NCBI GenBank assembly: GCA_017502285.1
Contig: JAFVVH010000052.1
Location: forward strand, 1-56,941
DNA: 56,941 nt
Direction: 5' to 3'
Origin: Oscillospiraceae bacterium
GTDB taxonomy: Bacteria > Bacillota > Clostridia > Oscillospirales > Oscillospiraceae
Of the stretch, positions 7,972 to 17,567 are shown piece after piece. The number at the start of each line of letters is the position of its first letter. Position 1 is the first letter of the stretch. The notes beneath the pieces are model-generated. The model did not search any database. It was not told where the DNA came from and saw only the letters and a program-made list of their open reading frames with translations. The position numbers and the translations under genes were made by a program.

Positions 7972-8588
7972 TGGCTTTTTTGTGCTATGCCGCCGCGCTG
8001 GGGCTGAACCTGTTTTGGCTGTTGGCGGGGGACGGCCTGTCCACCAATCACCAGCTGATCATCCCGGTGCTGTGTGTGGCGGTGGCGGGGGTTGGTGTAC
8101 TGCTACGTACCCGAAGCATGAACAGAGCGGGGCGCGCGGCCTACCGCCGTCGGGCGCTGTGGGTGCTGCTGGCTTACTATCTGGCTATTCTGTCCGTGCT
8201 GCTGTTTTTCGGTGGCCTGTTCCATGTGGACCGGGCATGGGGGAGTGCGGTCAATCTTGAGCCCTTTTATACCATTAGCCGCTTTTTTATCCACTACCGG
8301 CGTACGGGCAGCCTGTCCAGTCTGTGGAATCTGCTGGGCAACATAGTGATACTCGTTCCCCTTGGTGTGCTATTGCCGGTGATGTTTCGGGTCTTACGGA
8401 GATTCTGGTTGACTCTGCCTCTGCTGGCCCTGTTCGCCGTTGGGGTGGAGTACCTCCAGTGGCGTACCGGGGTGGGAGTGGCCGACGTGGATGACTCTAT
8501 CCTGAATTTTGCCGGTGCGGCGGTGGGGTATATCCTTACCCGCCTGTGCCAGATGTTTTACTTTTATTTCAAAGGAGTAAAAAAATGA
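7968..8588 (+). CDS. VanZ-like family membrane protein
   Basis: A 206-residue integral membrane protein with about five helices. The segment VNLEPFYTISRFF followed by NLLGNIVILVPLGVLLPVMF and later EYLQWRTGVGVADVDDSILNFAGAAVGY are VanZ-domain features. VanZ gives low-level teicoplanin resistance in some enterococci, but chromosomal relatives mostly have no known role. It overlaps whiA by 4 nt and the acetyltransferase start by 4 nt, so it is translationally coupled. Confidence 0.85.
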   Translation: MMAFLCYAAALGLNLFWLLAGDGLSTNHQLIIPVLCVAVAGVGVLLRTRSMNRAGRAAYRRRALWVLLAYYLAILSVLLFFGGLFHVDRAWGSAVNLEPFYTISRFFIHYRRTGSLSSLWNLLGNIVILVPLGVLLPVMFRVLRRFWLTLPLLALFAVGVEYLQWRTGVGVADVDDSILNFAGAAVGYILTRLCQMFYFYFKGVKK

Positions 8589-9070
8589 GCAAGCTGTCCT
8601 TCCGCATGGCCGTTCCCGGGGATGAGGGGGTCATTCTGACATTTATCCGCGCGCTGGCAGACTATGAGCATATGTCGGATGAAGTAGTGGCCACTCCGGA
8701 ACTGCTGCGGGAGTGGATCTTTGAAAGGGAAAAGGCCGAAGTGCTTTTTGTGCTGGAAGAGGGCATGGAAGTAGGGTTTGCCTTATTTTTTCATAACTTT
8801 TCCACCTTTTTGGGTCGGGCGGGCATCTATCTGGAGGACCTGTTTGTACTGCCCGAATACCGGGGCAGGGGCTACGGCAAGGGCCTTTTGAAACGGCTGG
8901 CAGCCATCGCCGTGGAGCGTGGCTGCGGGCGGCTGGAATGGGCCTGCCTTGACTGGAATACGCCTTCTATTGACTTCTATACCAAGCGGATGAATGCTGT
9001 TCCCATGGATGAGTGGACTGTGTACCGCCTGACGGGGGACACGCTGATGCAAGCGGCAAAGGAGGAATAG
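8585..9070 (+). CDS. GNAT acetyltransferase, spermidine/thialysine acetyltransferase-like
   Basis: A 161-residue GNAT enzyme. Motif A for acetyl-CoA binding is DLFVLPEYRGRGYGKGLLKRL; motif B region LEWACLDWNTPSIDFY is typical of the SSAT branch, which acetylates polyamines or thialysine. The true substrate is not determined here. An AAAGGAG site 5 nt upstream sets the ATG at 8585, inside the end of the VanZ-like gene. Confidence 0.85.
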   Translation: MSKLSFRMAVPGDEGVILTFIRALADYEHMSDEVVATPELLREWIFEREKAEVLFVLEEGMEVGFALFFHNFSTFLGRAGIYLEDLFVLPEYRGRGYGKGLLKRLAAIAVERGCGRLEWACLDWNTPSIDFYTKRMNAVPMDEWTVYRLTGDTLMQAAKEE

Positions 9071-9071
9071 A

Positions 9072-9317
9072 ATGAAGAAGCACAGGTTAACAAAGGAGCA
9101 ACGAAAAAAATGGATTCGTAATGTCGTTATTCTGACCTTGATCCATGCCAGCCCCTACGTGATCATCCCTGAGCGGCGGGCTTGGGTCATGGAGAATCCT
9201 GTGACAATGCTTCTGATTATGTTGCAGGCGATTTTGCTGTTTTCCGTGCTCATGCTGGGAGCATATTTTCTGCTGAAGTGGGTACGGGCCGAGAAGAAAG
9301 AGGAGGACAAGGTATGA
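9072..9317 (+). CDS. Small membrane protein, unknown function
   Basis: An 81-residue protein with a basic N-terminus (MKKHRLTKEQRKKWIR), a hydrophobic stretch at about 17-30, a long transmembrane helix at about 44-68 and a charged C-terminus. GGAGG precedes it one codon after the acetyltransferase stop, and its end overlaps the next ORF by 4 nt. I do not recognise the family. Confidence 0.7.
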   Translation: MKKHRLTKEQRKKWIRNVVILTLIHASPYVIIPERRAWVMENPVTMLLIMLQAILLFSVLMLGAYFLLKWVRAEKKEEDKV

Positions 9318-9535
9318 TCGCTCTGTTGATTCGCGCCGCCAAGAATGCATTTGGTGTGTCCGTTGGTGTTACCGTGGGCGGCACGCTGCTGCCCCGCATG
9401 CTCCACCCGGAGCGTTATGCGGATGCCCCAGAGCTGATGGCCCATCTGTGGCAGAACTTCTCCGTGGTTTTTGTGGTCATCTTTGCCATTTGGGCAGCGT
9501 ACTACATCATCATGTTCTGGAACAATAAGAAATAA
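9314..9535 (+). CDS. Small membrane protein, unknown function
   Basis: A 73-residue protein with an amphipathic or weakly hydrophobic N-terminus and one clear C-terminal transmembrane helix (SVVFVVIFAIWAAYYIIMF) followed by WNNKK. GAGGAC is just upstream of the ATG, which overlaps the stop of the preceding gene. It and its neighbour look like a coupled pair of membrane polypeptides; no function is proposed. Confidence 0.7.
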   Translation: MIALLIRAAKNAFGVSVGVTVGGTLLPRMLHPERYADAPELMAHLWQNFSVVFVVIFAIWAAYYIIMFWNNKK

Positions 9536-9555
9536 GAGAAAGACAGGTGAGGACA

Positions 9556-12500
9556 ATGTCTTTTGTCCATTTACATCTGCATACGGAATACTCCCTCTTG
9601 GACGGTGCCTGCCGCATCAGCAAGCTGGTGGAGCGGGTCAAGGAACTGGGCCAAACCGCCGTGGCCATCACCGACCACGGTGTGATGTACGGTGCCATCG
9701 ATTTCTACCGTGCCTGCAAGAGTGCGGGTATCAAGCCCATCATCGGCTGTGAAGTCTACGTAGCCCCCCGCACCCGCTTTGATAAGGTGCATGAGCTGGA
9801 CTCCGAGGCCCGGCATCTGGTGCTGTTGTGCCGCAACGAGGAGGGCTACCGCAACCTGTCCTACATGGTGTCCTGCGCCTTTACCGAGGGCTTTTACATC
9901 AAGCCCCGTATCGACATGGATCTGCTGCGTGAGCACTGCTCCGGCCTGATCGCCTGCTCTGCCTGTCTGGGCGGTGAGATCTCCCGCCGCCTGCAGAACG
10001 GGGACTACGAGGGGGCAAAGGCCCACGCGCTGGAAATGCGGGAACTGTTCGGTGAGGACGGCTACTATCTGGAACTGCAGGACCACAGCATCCCCGCCCA
10101 GCGGCAGGTGAATGCGGGCATCATCCGCCTGCATGAAGAGACGGGTATCCCAATTATCGCCACCAACGATGCCCACTACCTGACCCGGGAAGATGCCGAG
10201 ACTCAGGATATCCTCATGTGTATCCAGATGGGCAAGACGCTGGACGACCCTGGACGCATGAAGTTTGAGACGGAGGAATTCTACGTCAAGAGCGAGCAGG
10301 AGATGCTGGACCTGTTCCCGCAGTACCCCGAGGCTATTGAAAATACAGCAAAAATCGCCGAGCTTTGCAATATGGAGTTTGAGTTCGGCCATTACCATCT
10401 GCCACAATTCAAGCTGCCCGAGGGCTGGGAGGATGCCACAACATACTTCCATCACCTGTGCCGTAAGGGCTTTGAGTGGCGCTATCCCAACGGCACACAG
10501 GACAACCTGAAGCAGTTGGAATACGAGATGGGCGTCATTGAGCAAATGGGCTTTGTGGACTACTTCCTCATCGTGTCCGACTTCATTGGCTATGCCAAGC
10601 GCAACGGCATCCCTGTGGGTCCCGGCCGCGGCTCCGCTGCCGGTTCCATGGTATCCTATTGCCTGAATATCACCGATATTGACCCCCTCAAGTACAGCCT
10701 GTACTTCGAGCGATTTCTCAATCCCGAGCGCGTTACCATGCCCGATATCGATATTGACTTCTGCATCCGCCGCCGGCAGGATGTGATCGACTATGTCTCC
10801 CGGAAATACGGTGAGGACCATGTGGCCCAGATCGTTACCTTTGGCACCATGAAGGCCAAGGCTGCCATCCGTGACGTGGGCCGAGTGCTCAACCTGCCCT
10901 ATGCCGAGGTGGACAACATCGCCAAGCAGGTGCCCTTCTCGCTGGACATGACGCTGGACAAGGCTCTGCAACTTTCCAAGCCCTTTATGGACCTGTACGA
11001 GGGCAGCGAGGTGGTCAAGAAACTGGTTGACACCGCCCGAAAGCTGGAGGGCATGCCACGCAACTCCTCCACCCACGCGGCCGGTGTGGTCATCACCAAA
11101 AAGCCGGTCTATGAGTATGTACCCCTTGCCACCAACGATGACCTTGCCGTCACCCAGTACACCATGGTCACGCTGGAGGAGCTGGGCCTTCTGAAAATGG
11201 ACTTTCTGGGCCTGCGCAACCTGACTATTCTGGACGATGCGGTGGAGATGGTGCGCCAAAAGCAGCCTGACTTCCGGCTGGACCAGATCCCAGACAACGA
11301 TCCGCAGGTCTATAAAATGCTGTGCGAAGGCCGCACCAGCGGTGTGTTCCAGATGGAATCGGCGGGCATGACCGGTGTGTGCGTGGGCCTCAAGCCCAAG
11401 AGCATTGAGGACATCACCGCTATCATCGCCCTGTACCGGCCCGGTCCCATGGACTCCATTCCACGGTTTATCGCCTGCGCGCAGGACCCCAAGCTCATTT
11501 CCTATAAACACCCGCTGCTGGAGCCTATTCTGTCCGTTACCTACGGCTGCATCGTCTATCAGGAGCAGGTTATCGAGATCTTCCGCCGTTTGGCAGGCTA
11601 CTCGCTGGGTCAGGCTGACATGGTGCGAAGAGCCATGTCCAAGAAGAAGGTCAAGGACATTGAACGCGAGCGCGGAGCCTTCCTGCACGGTGACCCTGCA
11701 CGCAATATCACAGGCTGTGTGGCCCACGGCATCCCGGAGAGCGTGGCCCAGTCCATCTACGATGAGATCTATGACTTTGCCAGCTACGCATTCAATAAGG
11801 CACATGCCGTGTCCTACGCGGTAGTGGCCTATCAGACCGCGTGGTTCAAGTGCCACCACACCCGGGAGTATATGGCTGCTCTGCTCACCTCTGTGTTGGA
11901 CTCCCAGGACAAGGTGGCCGAGTATATCGGTGAGTGCAAGGACAACGGTATCGCGCTGCTGCCCCCCGATGTGAATGAATCGGGCACCACCTTCACCGTT
12001 TCCGGCGAGAACATCCGCTTTGGTCTGGCTGCGGTCAAGGGCGTGGGCCGTGGCGTTGTAGACGCTTTGCTGGAAGAACGTGTAAAGGGTGGAAGCTTCA
12101 CGGATTTTACTGACTTCTGTGAGCGTATGCACGACCATGACCTGAACCGCAGAGTGGTGGAAAACCTCATCAAATGCGGAGCGTTCGACAGTATGGGCTG
12201 CCGCCGCTCTCAGCTGCTGGCCGTTTTCGGTCAGGTGCTGGACGGCATTGCCGCCAGCCGCAAGCGCAATGTGGAGGGCCAGCTGGACCTGTTCGGCATG
12301 GCGCTGGAAGAGGATGCTCCCGCCGCCACGGCCCTGTCTCTGCCCGACCTGCCCGAATTTACGGCGCAGGAGCTGATGAACATGGAGAAAGAGACCACCG
12401 GTCTGTACCTGAGTGGTCACCCCATGGACGCTTACCGTGAGGCGGCCCGCCGCCGGGGGGCGGTGTCTGTGGGTTCCATCATGGCTGACTTTGCGCAGGA

Positions 12501-13017
12501 GGGCGGTCCCACCCGGTATGCGGATGAGCAGCGTGTGACCGTGGCAGGTATTATCTCACGTTACAAGACCAAGACCACCCGCAACAACACCCTTATGGCC
12601 TACGTGACGTTGGAGGACGATACCGGCGCTATGGAGCTTCTGGTTTTCTCCCGCACTTTGGGGGAAAGCGGAAACTATATCCGGGAGAACAGCCCGGTCA
12701 TTGTTAGCGGCAAGATCTCTGTCCGGGACGAAAAGGAGCCCCAGATCCTGTGTGATACCCTGCGGCCCATTGGAGATCTGGAGGAGGAGAAGACGCAGGA
12801 GGGTCAAAGCCAGCGGCTCTACCTGAAGATCCCCTGTCGGGAGGACCCGCGTATGCGAAAGGTGGAGCTGGTGCTGTCCATGTTCCCGGGTGACAGTCAG
12901 GCGGTGCTCTATTTTGAGGATACGAAAAAGCGTCTGGGTACGCCATGTGTAGTGCATCCGGCGCTGGTCAATGAGATGAAGGAACTGTTGGGTCCGGACC
13001 GGGTCGTGGTAAAATAA
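9556..13017 (+). CDS. dnaE: DNA polymerase III subunit alpha, DnaE
   Basis: A 1153-residue replicative polymerase. The N-terminal PHP domain starts HLHLHTEYSLLDG; the palm contains GPGRGSAAGSMVSYCL and the catalytic MPDIDIDF (about 395-402); the fingers contain SSTHAAGVVI and the beta-binding and HhH region follow (GLAAVKGVG). A C-terminal OB-fold is present (VTVAGIISRYKTK near 995). No exonuclease domain is seen, so this is DnaE rather than PolC. AGGTGAGG precedes the ATG at 9556. Confidence 0.97.
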   Translation: MSFVHLHLHTEYSLLDGACRISKLVERVKELGQTAVAITDHGVMYGAIDFYRACKSAGIKPIIGCEVYVAPRTRFDKVHELDSEARHLVLLCRNEEGYRNLSYMVSCAFTEGFYIKPRIDMDLLREHCSGLIACSACLGGEISRRLQNGDYEGAKAHALEMRELFGEDGYYLELQDHSIPAQRQVNAGIIRLHEETGIPIIATNDAHYLTREDAETQDILMCIQMGKTLDDPGRMKFETEEFYVKSEQEMLDLFPQYPEAIENTAKIAELCNMEFEFGHYHLPQFKLPEGWEDATTYFHHLCRKGFEWRYPNGTQDNLKQLEYEMGVIEQMGFVDYFLIVSDFIGYAKRNGIPVGPGRGSAAGSMVSYCLNITDIDPLKYSLYFERFLNPERVTMPDIDIDFCIRRRQDVIDYVSRKYGEDHVAQIVTFGTMKAKAAIRDVGRVLNLPYAEVDNIAKQVPFSLDMTLDKALQLSKPFMDLYEGSEVVKKLVDTARKLEGMPRNSSTHAAGVVITKKPVYEYVPLATNDDLAVTQYTMVTLEELGLLKMDFLGLRNLTILDDAVEMVRQKQPDFRLDQIPDNDPQVYKMLCEGRTSGVFQMESAGMTGVCVGLKPKSIEDITAIIALYRPGPMDSIPRFIACAQDPKLISYKHPLLEPILSVTYGCIVYQEQVIEIFRRLAGYSLGQADMVRRAMSKKKVKDIERERGAFLHGDPARNITGCVAHGIPESVAQSIYDEIYDFASYAFNKAHAVSYAVVAYQTAWFKCHHTREYMAALLTSVLDSQDKVAEYIGECKDNGIALLPPDVNESGTTFTVSGENIRFGLAAVKGVGRGVVDALLEERVKGGSFTDFTDFCERMHDHDLNRRVVENLIKCGAFDSMGCRRSQLLAVFGQVLDGIAASRKRNVEGQLDLFGMALEEDAPAATALSLPDLPEFTAQELMNMEKETTGLYLSGHPMDAYREAARRRGAVSVGSIMADFAQEGGPTRYADEQRVTVAGIISRYKTKTTRNNTLMAYVTLEDDTGAMELLVFSRTLGESGNYIRENSPVIVSGKISVRDEKEPQILCDTLRPIGDLEEEKTQEGQSQRLYLKIPCREDPRMRKVELVLSMFPGDSQAVLYFEDTKKRLGTPCVVHPALVNEMKELLGPDRVVVK

Positions 13018-13041
13018 ACGGTCCGGGATGAGGAAGTTTTT

Positions 13042-14574
13042 ATGAAAAAGCTGCTCTATTTTCTGTTTCACCGCTCGGTGATCGTGGCGGTGGCTCTGCT
13101 GGCGCAGATCGCTGTGCTGGTGCTGATGGTGGTCAAGTTTTCCGAGAGCTTTACCCAGTTCTACTGGATATGCATTCTGATCAGCTTTCTGGCTGCGCTT
13201 GGCATTGTCAGCAGCCGAAGCGACCCTGCCTATAAGATCGTGTGGCTAGTGCTGATCCTGCCGTTTCCTGTGTTTGGTGGCATGATCTATCTGGTCTTCG
13301 GCGGCAGCCGGCATCCTCGGTGGCTGCGCAAAGCGGTGCAGAGCATAGATCAAAAAATGGTGGATGCCCTGAAAGGCGATTATAAGGCGGACACGCTGGT
13401 CAAAGTGGGAGAGGATGCGGCCATCCAGGCCCGGTATCTGGAGCGCAGAGCCCACTGTCCGGTCTATGAGTGCAGCCGCACGGAGTACTTTTCCATCGGC
13501 GAAGACTGCTATGCGCGCATGCTCACCGAGCTGAAAAAGGCCCGGCGGTATATCTTCCTGGAGTATTTCATCATCCAGGAGGGAAAAATGTGGAACAGCA
13601 TTCTGGACATCCTGAAGGAAAAGGCGAAGCAGGGTGTGGACGTGCGGGTCATGTATGACGATATGGGCTGTATGTTTACCCTGTCCAAGGACTACCAGCA
13701 GCGGCTGGAGGAGCAGGGGATCCGCTGCTGTGCCTTCAACCGCTTTGTGCCGGTGATGTCCCTGTTGCTCAACAACCGTGACCACCGCAAGATTTGTGTC
13801 ATTGACGGACGAGTCGCTTTTACCGGTGGTATCAATCTGGCCGATGAGTATATCAACGAGCGGGAGCGCTACGGCCACTGGAAGGACAGTGGCTTACTGG
13901 TGGAAGGAGATGCGGCCTGGAGTATGGCGGTCATGTTCCTGTCCCTGTGGGACTATGCCCAACAGCAGCAGGAGGATTATGACAAATTCAGACCCGCCAG
14001 AGTTCCGGTGCAAGGCGCGTCGGGCTACGTGCTGCCCTATACCGAAAGTCCTCTGGATGACGAGGCTGTGGCTCAGGCTGTCTATCTGAACATGATCAGC
14101 AAGGCGGAGAAGTATATCTATATCACCACACCTTATCTGATCTTGGACACCGCTACCAACACGGCCCTATGCAACGCGGCCAAGTCCGGGGTGGATGTGC
14201 GCATCATCACCCCCCACATCCCGGATAAGAAATCTGTTTTTCAGGTCACCCGTGCACACTATCAGCCCCTGCTCGAGGCGGGAGTGAAGATCTACGAGTA
14301 CACTCCCGGCTTCATCCATGCCAAGAACTTTGTGGTGGACGACCAGTTTGCCACGGTGGGAACGGTAAATATGGATTTCCGCAGCCTGTTTCTCCATTTT
14401 GAAAACGGTGTCTGGATGTGCAAGACAGATTGCATACAGGACATCAAGGAGGATTTTCTCCAGACTCAGAAGAAAAGTGAGAAGATCGGCCTGCGCCAGA
14501 ATCGCCGGCGCAATCTGAACCTGTTGGCTCAGCTGTACCGCAGCGTGCTGCGGCTGTTCGCGCCGTTGATGTAA
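13042..14574 (+). CDS. cls: Cardiolipin synthase (phospholipase D type)
   Basis: A 510-residue membrane enzyme that condenses two phosphatidylglycerol molecules to cardiolipin. Two N-terminal transmembrane helices (about 10-30 and 37-60) and a third hydrophobic stretch precede two HKD motifs: DHRKICVIDG near 247 with GGINLADEY, and HAKNFVVDD near 427 with GTVNMDFRS. GAGGAAG lies upstream of the ATG. It follows dnaE by 24 nt and ends at a strong terminator. Confidence 0.95.
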   Translation: MKKLLYFLFHRSVIVAVALLAQIAVLVLMVVKFSESFTQFYWICILISFLAALGIVSSRSDPAYKIVWLVLILPFPVFGGMIYLVFGGSRHPRWLRKAVQSIDQKMVDALKGDYKADTLVKVGEDAAIQARYLERRAHCPVYECSRTEYFSIGEDCYARMLTELKKARRYIFLEYFIIQEGKMWNSILDILKEKAKQGVDVRVMYDDMGCMFTLSKDYQQRLEEQGIRCCAFNRFVPVMSLLLNNRDHRKICVIDGRVAFTGGINLADEYINERERYGHWKDSGLLVEGDAAWSMAVMFLSLWDYAQQQQEDYDKFRPARVPVQGASGYVLPYTESPLDDEAVAQAVYLNMISKAEKYIYITTPYLILDTATNTALCNAAKSGVDVRIITPHIPDKKSVFQVTRAHYQPLLEAGVKIYEYTPGFIHAKNFVVDDQFATVGTVNMDFRSLFLHFENGVWMCKTDCIQDIKEDFLQTQKKSEKIGLRQNRRRNLNLLAQLYRSVLRLFAPLM

Positions 14575-14576
14575 TG

Positions 14577-14630
14577 ACAATAAACATGCCCCTTCCCGGT
14601 AGTGGGAAGGGGCATGTTTATTGTTTTTAG
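14577..14630. terminator. Bidirectional terminator between cls and the DUF4364 gene
   Basis: A perfect 21-bp stem (14577-14597 with 14604-14624) with a 6-nt loop, A-rich before and T-rich after, sits exactly between two convergent genes and should stop transcription from both sides. Confidence 0.92.
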
Positions 14631-15151
14631 TTGTCTGTCAGTAAGGTGCTGACGAGCGTATTATACATCTGCTCCGGACCGGTTTTGAACCGGTCGATGA
14701 GTGCCTTGCCTTGATCTTGGTCGGGGGTGAGCAACTCCAGTGTAAACAAGTTGCCTGCGTCGTCGTCCAGCGCAAGTCGCACCGTAAAGGTGCCGTCCTC
14801 CCGGGGGGAAAGCTCGCCGCGGATCTGAGCTTCCCGGCGCAGCTGCTCGTTGACGGTGATCAGATTTTCGTCACAGCGGCGGCGCACGGAGAAGGGGAGT
14901 GTCTCCGCGCAGATCTGGCAGTTGCGCCGGCCCTTTTCCGTGATGGCATAGCGCTCATCCTCCAGCGTAAGATGCTCGGTCTCTACCAGATGGTCAAGAG
15001 CCTGAGTCAGGGAGAAGTAGTCCACTCCTGCGTCGCAGAAAGCCAGCTCCAGCAGCTGATTAAACGTGATGGGGGCGGCCGCACGGTCCATAATATACAG
15101 GACCAGCAGCTTCAGGTCCAGATCGCTTTGAATGTAGCCCATCCGGGTCAT
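14627..15151 (-). CDS. DUF4364 family protein (winged-helix)
   Basis: A 174-residue protein found in Clostridia. The N-terminal 70 residues (DLDLKLLVLYIMDRAAAPITFNQLLEL, then ALDHLVETEHL) look like a winged-helix domain of the PadR/MarR type, followed by a beta-rich C-terminal half. A DNA-binding role is plausible but not shown. AGGAGGGG lies just before the start, and a promoter is seen at 15181-15209. Confidence 0.85.
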   Translation of the reverse strand: MTRMGYIQSDLDLKLLVLYIMDRAAAPITFNQLLELAFCDAGVDYFSLTQALDHLVETEHLTLEDERYAITEKGRRNCQICAETLPFSVRRRCDENLITVNEQLRREAQIRGELSPREDGTFTVRLALDDDAGNLFTLELLTPDQDQGKALIDRFKTGPEQMYNTLVSTLLTDN

Positions 15152-15180
15152 AAAAACCCCTCCTATGTATTGCTTCCCTT

Positions 15181-15209
15181 ATTATAAGCGGAAAAGTGGG
15201 AAAGGACAA
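15181..15209 (-). promoter_or_regulatory. SigA-type promoter of the DUF4364 gene
   Basis: Minus strand: TTGTCC (15209-15204), a 17-bp spacer and a perfect TATAAT (15186-15181), 30 bp before the start codon. Confidence 0.7.
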
Positions 15210-15220
15210 GTGTTTTACGT

Positions 15221-15253
15221 TAAAAAACCGCCTGTGCAAAATTACACAGGCGG
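15221..15253 (-). terminator. Terminator of the interrupted cysteine-rich gene
   Basis: CCGCCTGTG and CACAGGCGG form a 9-bp stem (15228-15236 with 15245-15253), followed on the minus strand by six T residues. It lies 22 bp after the stop of the split host gene and shows that its 3' end is still a proper gene end. Confidence 0.9.
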
Positions 15254-15275
15254 AACAGGGAGGAATAGTTATCGG

Positions 15276-16004
15276 TTAGTTGCAGCAGCTCCGGAAGTCA
15301 CGGTAGCTGTCCGGGCAGGGGCAGGTGGTGTTGGGCGGGAAGAACTCATCCACGGGGAACTTCACGTGGCGGAAGATCTCACAGGGATCGTCGTCGCTGC
15401 CGGAGCAGGTGCACTCCTTGTCGGGCATGCAGTAGTCATAGGCGGGGATGAGCAGCTGGGTGTCCCGCTCCAGACGGATGATGGAGAACTGGCCCAGAGA
15501 GACAAACAGCCGGCGGGTGTCGCCGCCGAAGACAAGCTCGCCGCCAAAGACACCGCAGATCCCGGCGGGGATGTCGGCGATCTCGCACTGGCAGGGGTTG
15601 CACTGGCACACGTCCACCAACTTCATGTTGAGGATGATGGGGTCCACCGCCTCAACCACGGCGGTGGGCATGTTGGTGCAGGGGCACTGGCAGTCGATGG
15701 GACCGTTGTCGGAGGAGAACACCTTTGCGCTGCCCTCGCTGCCAAACAGGATGACCCGCTTGTCAAACACGGCCAGACCGCACAGCTCCACAGGCCGTGC
15801 CGCGCCAACGCAGGCGCTGGCGGTGATGCGGTAGAAGTAGCGCACATCCACGGTATAGAACCCGCGGTTGAAGCCCACGCTCTCCACGTCAATGGCGGCA
15901 CACAGCAGCTGGGCAGTGCCCGCCTTGACGGACAGGGCGTGCTCCAGAGCCTCCTGAGATGCTCTGGTCAGATAAACTCTCAGATCCTCGATACAGTCCT
16001 TGTC
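15276..16004 (-). pseudogene. 3' part of a cysteine-rich host gene split by the prophage
   Basis: This reading frame, open from the attachment core to the stop, gives about 241 residues of a conserved-looking protein: it starts DKDCIEDLRVYLTRAS, has a beta-rich middle with GFNRGFYTVDVRYFYRI, and then clusters of cysteines (CQCPC, CQCNPCQC, CTCSGSDDDPC, TCPCPDS, a final SCCN). It has no credible RBS of its own. The missing first 33 codons lie at 52982-53079 on the same strand beyond the prophage, and joining them gives one 274-residue frame. A GTG at 15887 could in principle start a shorter product, but no RBS is seen. I do not recognise the family. The high cysteine content would suit a spore-surface protein, which is inference. 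Confidence 0.85.
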
Positions 16005-16026
16005 GGAAGATATAGCGCTTTTAAGG
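16003..16026. other. Left attachment junction of the prophage
   Basis: The GA at 16003-16004 (minus strand) is the proposed crossover dinucleotide. Host coding sequence lies to its left and phage sequence to its right. The phage arm 16007-16026 matches the reverse complement of the right-end arm (52960-52979) at 18 of 20 positions, which gives a palindromic attP when the ends are joined. Confidence 0.8.
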
Positions 16027-16032
16027 AATTGG

Positions 16033-17547
16033 TCACAGCGACCTCAGATGGATGTCCAGGGCGAAGTCCCTGGGCTTTGTTTTTTTTGCTTTGGTGTACC
16101 AGACGCTTGATATTACAGACTTTAGGAGGGAGTTTCTGCCGGCGGCATCGGCGGTCTCATAGGCGTCAAGCACAGCCCGGATTCGCGATGCCAGGGCAGA
16201 GGGGTTCTCAATTTTGGAATCCTCAATCTGGCGGGCAATCTCGGCTTGCTGGGTCTCCAGCTGGGAAATCTTCTCTCGTACCGCAGCCATACGCTCGCGG
16301 AAGATGGGAATGTCGTACTCCCCGAGTTCCAACAACTCATACAGGCGAGACTTCTGCCGATCAGCGGCAGCAAGCTCTTTTTTGATTGTATCCAGTTTGG
16401 TCTGCTGGATGTCATTGTCCCGACCGGAGGGCATCTCGGGGCGGGGGAGGGATAGTTTGGTCAAGGTGTCCTGCAGGTAGTCCAGCACACGATCTTCCAC
16501 AAAGGAGAATTGCGTGGAGGCGCAGCAGCCGGCTTTCATGCAAAGCAGATATGGCTGTCGCTTCATGACCATGCGCTGCATATTCTGACCGCAGTTGGCG
16601 CATTTGACCAGTCCGGCCAGAGGGCTGCGCACTGTGCCATCGTGCTTCGGTGGGGCATACCGGCCATCCATAATAGACTGCACTTTGTCAAACAGTTCCT
16701 TATCAACAATGGCAGGATGCAGGCCGTCCGTTATAGTCCACTTTTCCCTTGGTTGGTAGATTGTGATGTGCTTTAGATTTCCCTTGACGCCCTTTTTGAT
16801 ATGCTTTTTCTGATTCCAGACGACCTTGCCGATATAAGTGGGGTTGCGCAGGATCTTGGCAATGGAATTTCGGCTGAACTCAGAAGAACGGTGGGGTCTT
16901 GCACCCATGGCATTGACCTGCCGGGCTACCGACACACAGCCGAGTCCCTGGGCATATAAATCAAACATCATGCGCACGAACTTGGCCTCCGGCTCGCAGA
17001 TCTCCAGAGTGGGCCTGCGATCTACATATACGTTCTTATAGCCGTAGGGCGCATTAGCGACGTAGCAGCCGTCTTCAATAGACTGCTGCAGGCCACGGCG
17101 CAGGCGCTTGTTGATGATCTTATACTCCCGGCGAGAGATAAAGGTCTTCATCTCTGCAATCTCATCATCCAGCTCATCGGAGAGGTCATAGGTCTTTTCG
17201 GGAGTCACAATGAGGGTGCCACTATCCCGGAATGAGTCCAGAATAATACCTTGGTCTTTCATCCGGCCACGGGAGAGACGATCCAGATCCATGCACAGAA
17301 CGCAGTCGTAAAGGCCTTCTTCTACATCCTGGAGCAACCGGAGCATCTGAGGACGAGCATAGAGGGACTCACCGCTGACGACTTCCTGATAGGTCTCTAC
17401 GATATGAATATTGTTTTTGCGGGCAAACTCCAACAATGTTTTTTGATGCTTCGCAAGGATCTCTGCTGTGTCCATGCCCTCCTCAGCGCGGGATTTGCGG
17501 AGGTACAGCCCAGCTTCCTTTCCTGCGAGAGACGGCTGATCGTGCAT
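16033..17547 (-). CDS. Large serine recombinase (phage integrase)
   Basis: A 504-residue site-specific recombinase. The N-terminal resolvase domain begins GLYLRKSRAEEGMD with the catalytic serine in YLRKSR, then MDLDRLSRG. The recombinase domain (PYGYKNV, ILRNPTYIGKVVWN) and a zinc ribbon (CANCGQNM and a later Cys pair) follow, then a coiled coil and C-terminal domain. It integrates and, with a directionality factor, excises the prophage. The ATG at 17547 is 8 nt after AAAGG, better than 17556. The gene ends 29 bp from the crossover site. A hairpin lies upstream (17568-17594). No directionality factor is recognised. Confidence 0.95.
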   Translation of the reverse strand: MHDQPSLAGKEAGLYLRKSRAEEGMDTAEILAKHQKTLLEFARKNNIHIVETYQEVVSGESLYARPQMLRLLQDVEEGLYDCVLCMDLDRLSRGRMKDQGIILDSFRDSGTLIVTPEKTYDLSDELDDEIAEMKTFISRREYKIINKRLRRGLQQSIEDGCYVANAPYGYKNVYVDRRPTLEICEPEAKFVRMMFDLYAQGLGCVSVARQVNAMGARPHRSSEFSRNSIAKILRNPTYIGKVVWNQKKHIKKGVKGNLKHITIYQPREKWTITDGLHPAIVDKELFDKVQSIMDGRYAPPKHDGTVRSPLAGLVKCANCGQNMQRMVMKRQPYLLCMKAGCCASTQFSFVEDRVLDYLQDTLTKLSLPRPEMPSGRDNDIQQTKLDTIKKELAAADRQKSRLYELLELGEYDIPIFRERMAAVREKISQLETQQAEIARQIEDSKIENPSALASRIRAVLDAYETADAAGRNSLLKSVISSVWYTKAKKTKPRDFALDIHLRSL

Positions 17548-17567
17548 AAAAACCATCCTTTTGAGAA

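Noticed and set aside
9571-12420. A 949-codon open frame on the minus strand across dnaE
   Set aside because: It is the antisense shadow of dnaE in GC-rich DNA; the plus-strand product is an unmistakable polymerase and the shadow has no RBS or family features.
15165-16385. Plus-strand frame across the split host gene and the recombinase end
   Set aside because: It runs across the attachment site and two good minus-strand genes; low-complexity translation.
16033-17547. Transposon resolvase or IS607-type enzyme
   Set aside because: Size, zinc ribbon and coiled coil are those of large phage serine integrases, and its gene abuts the attachment core.
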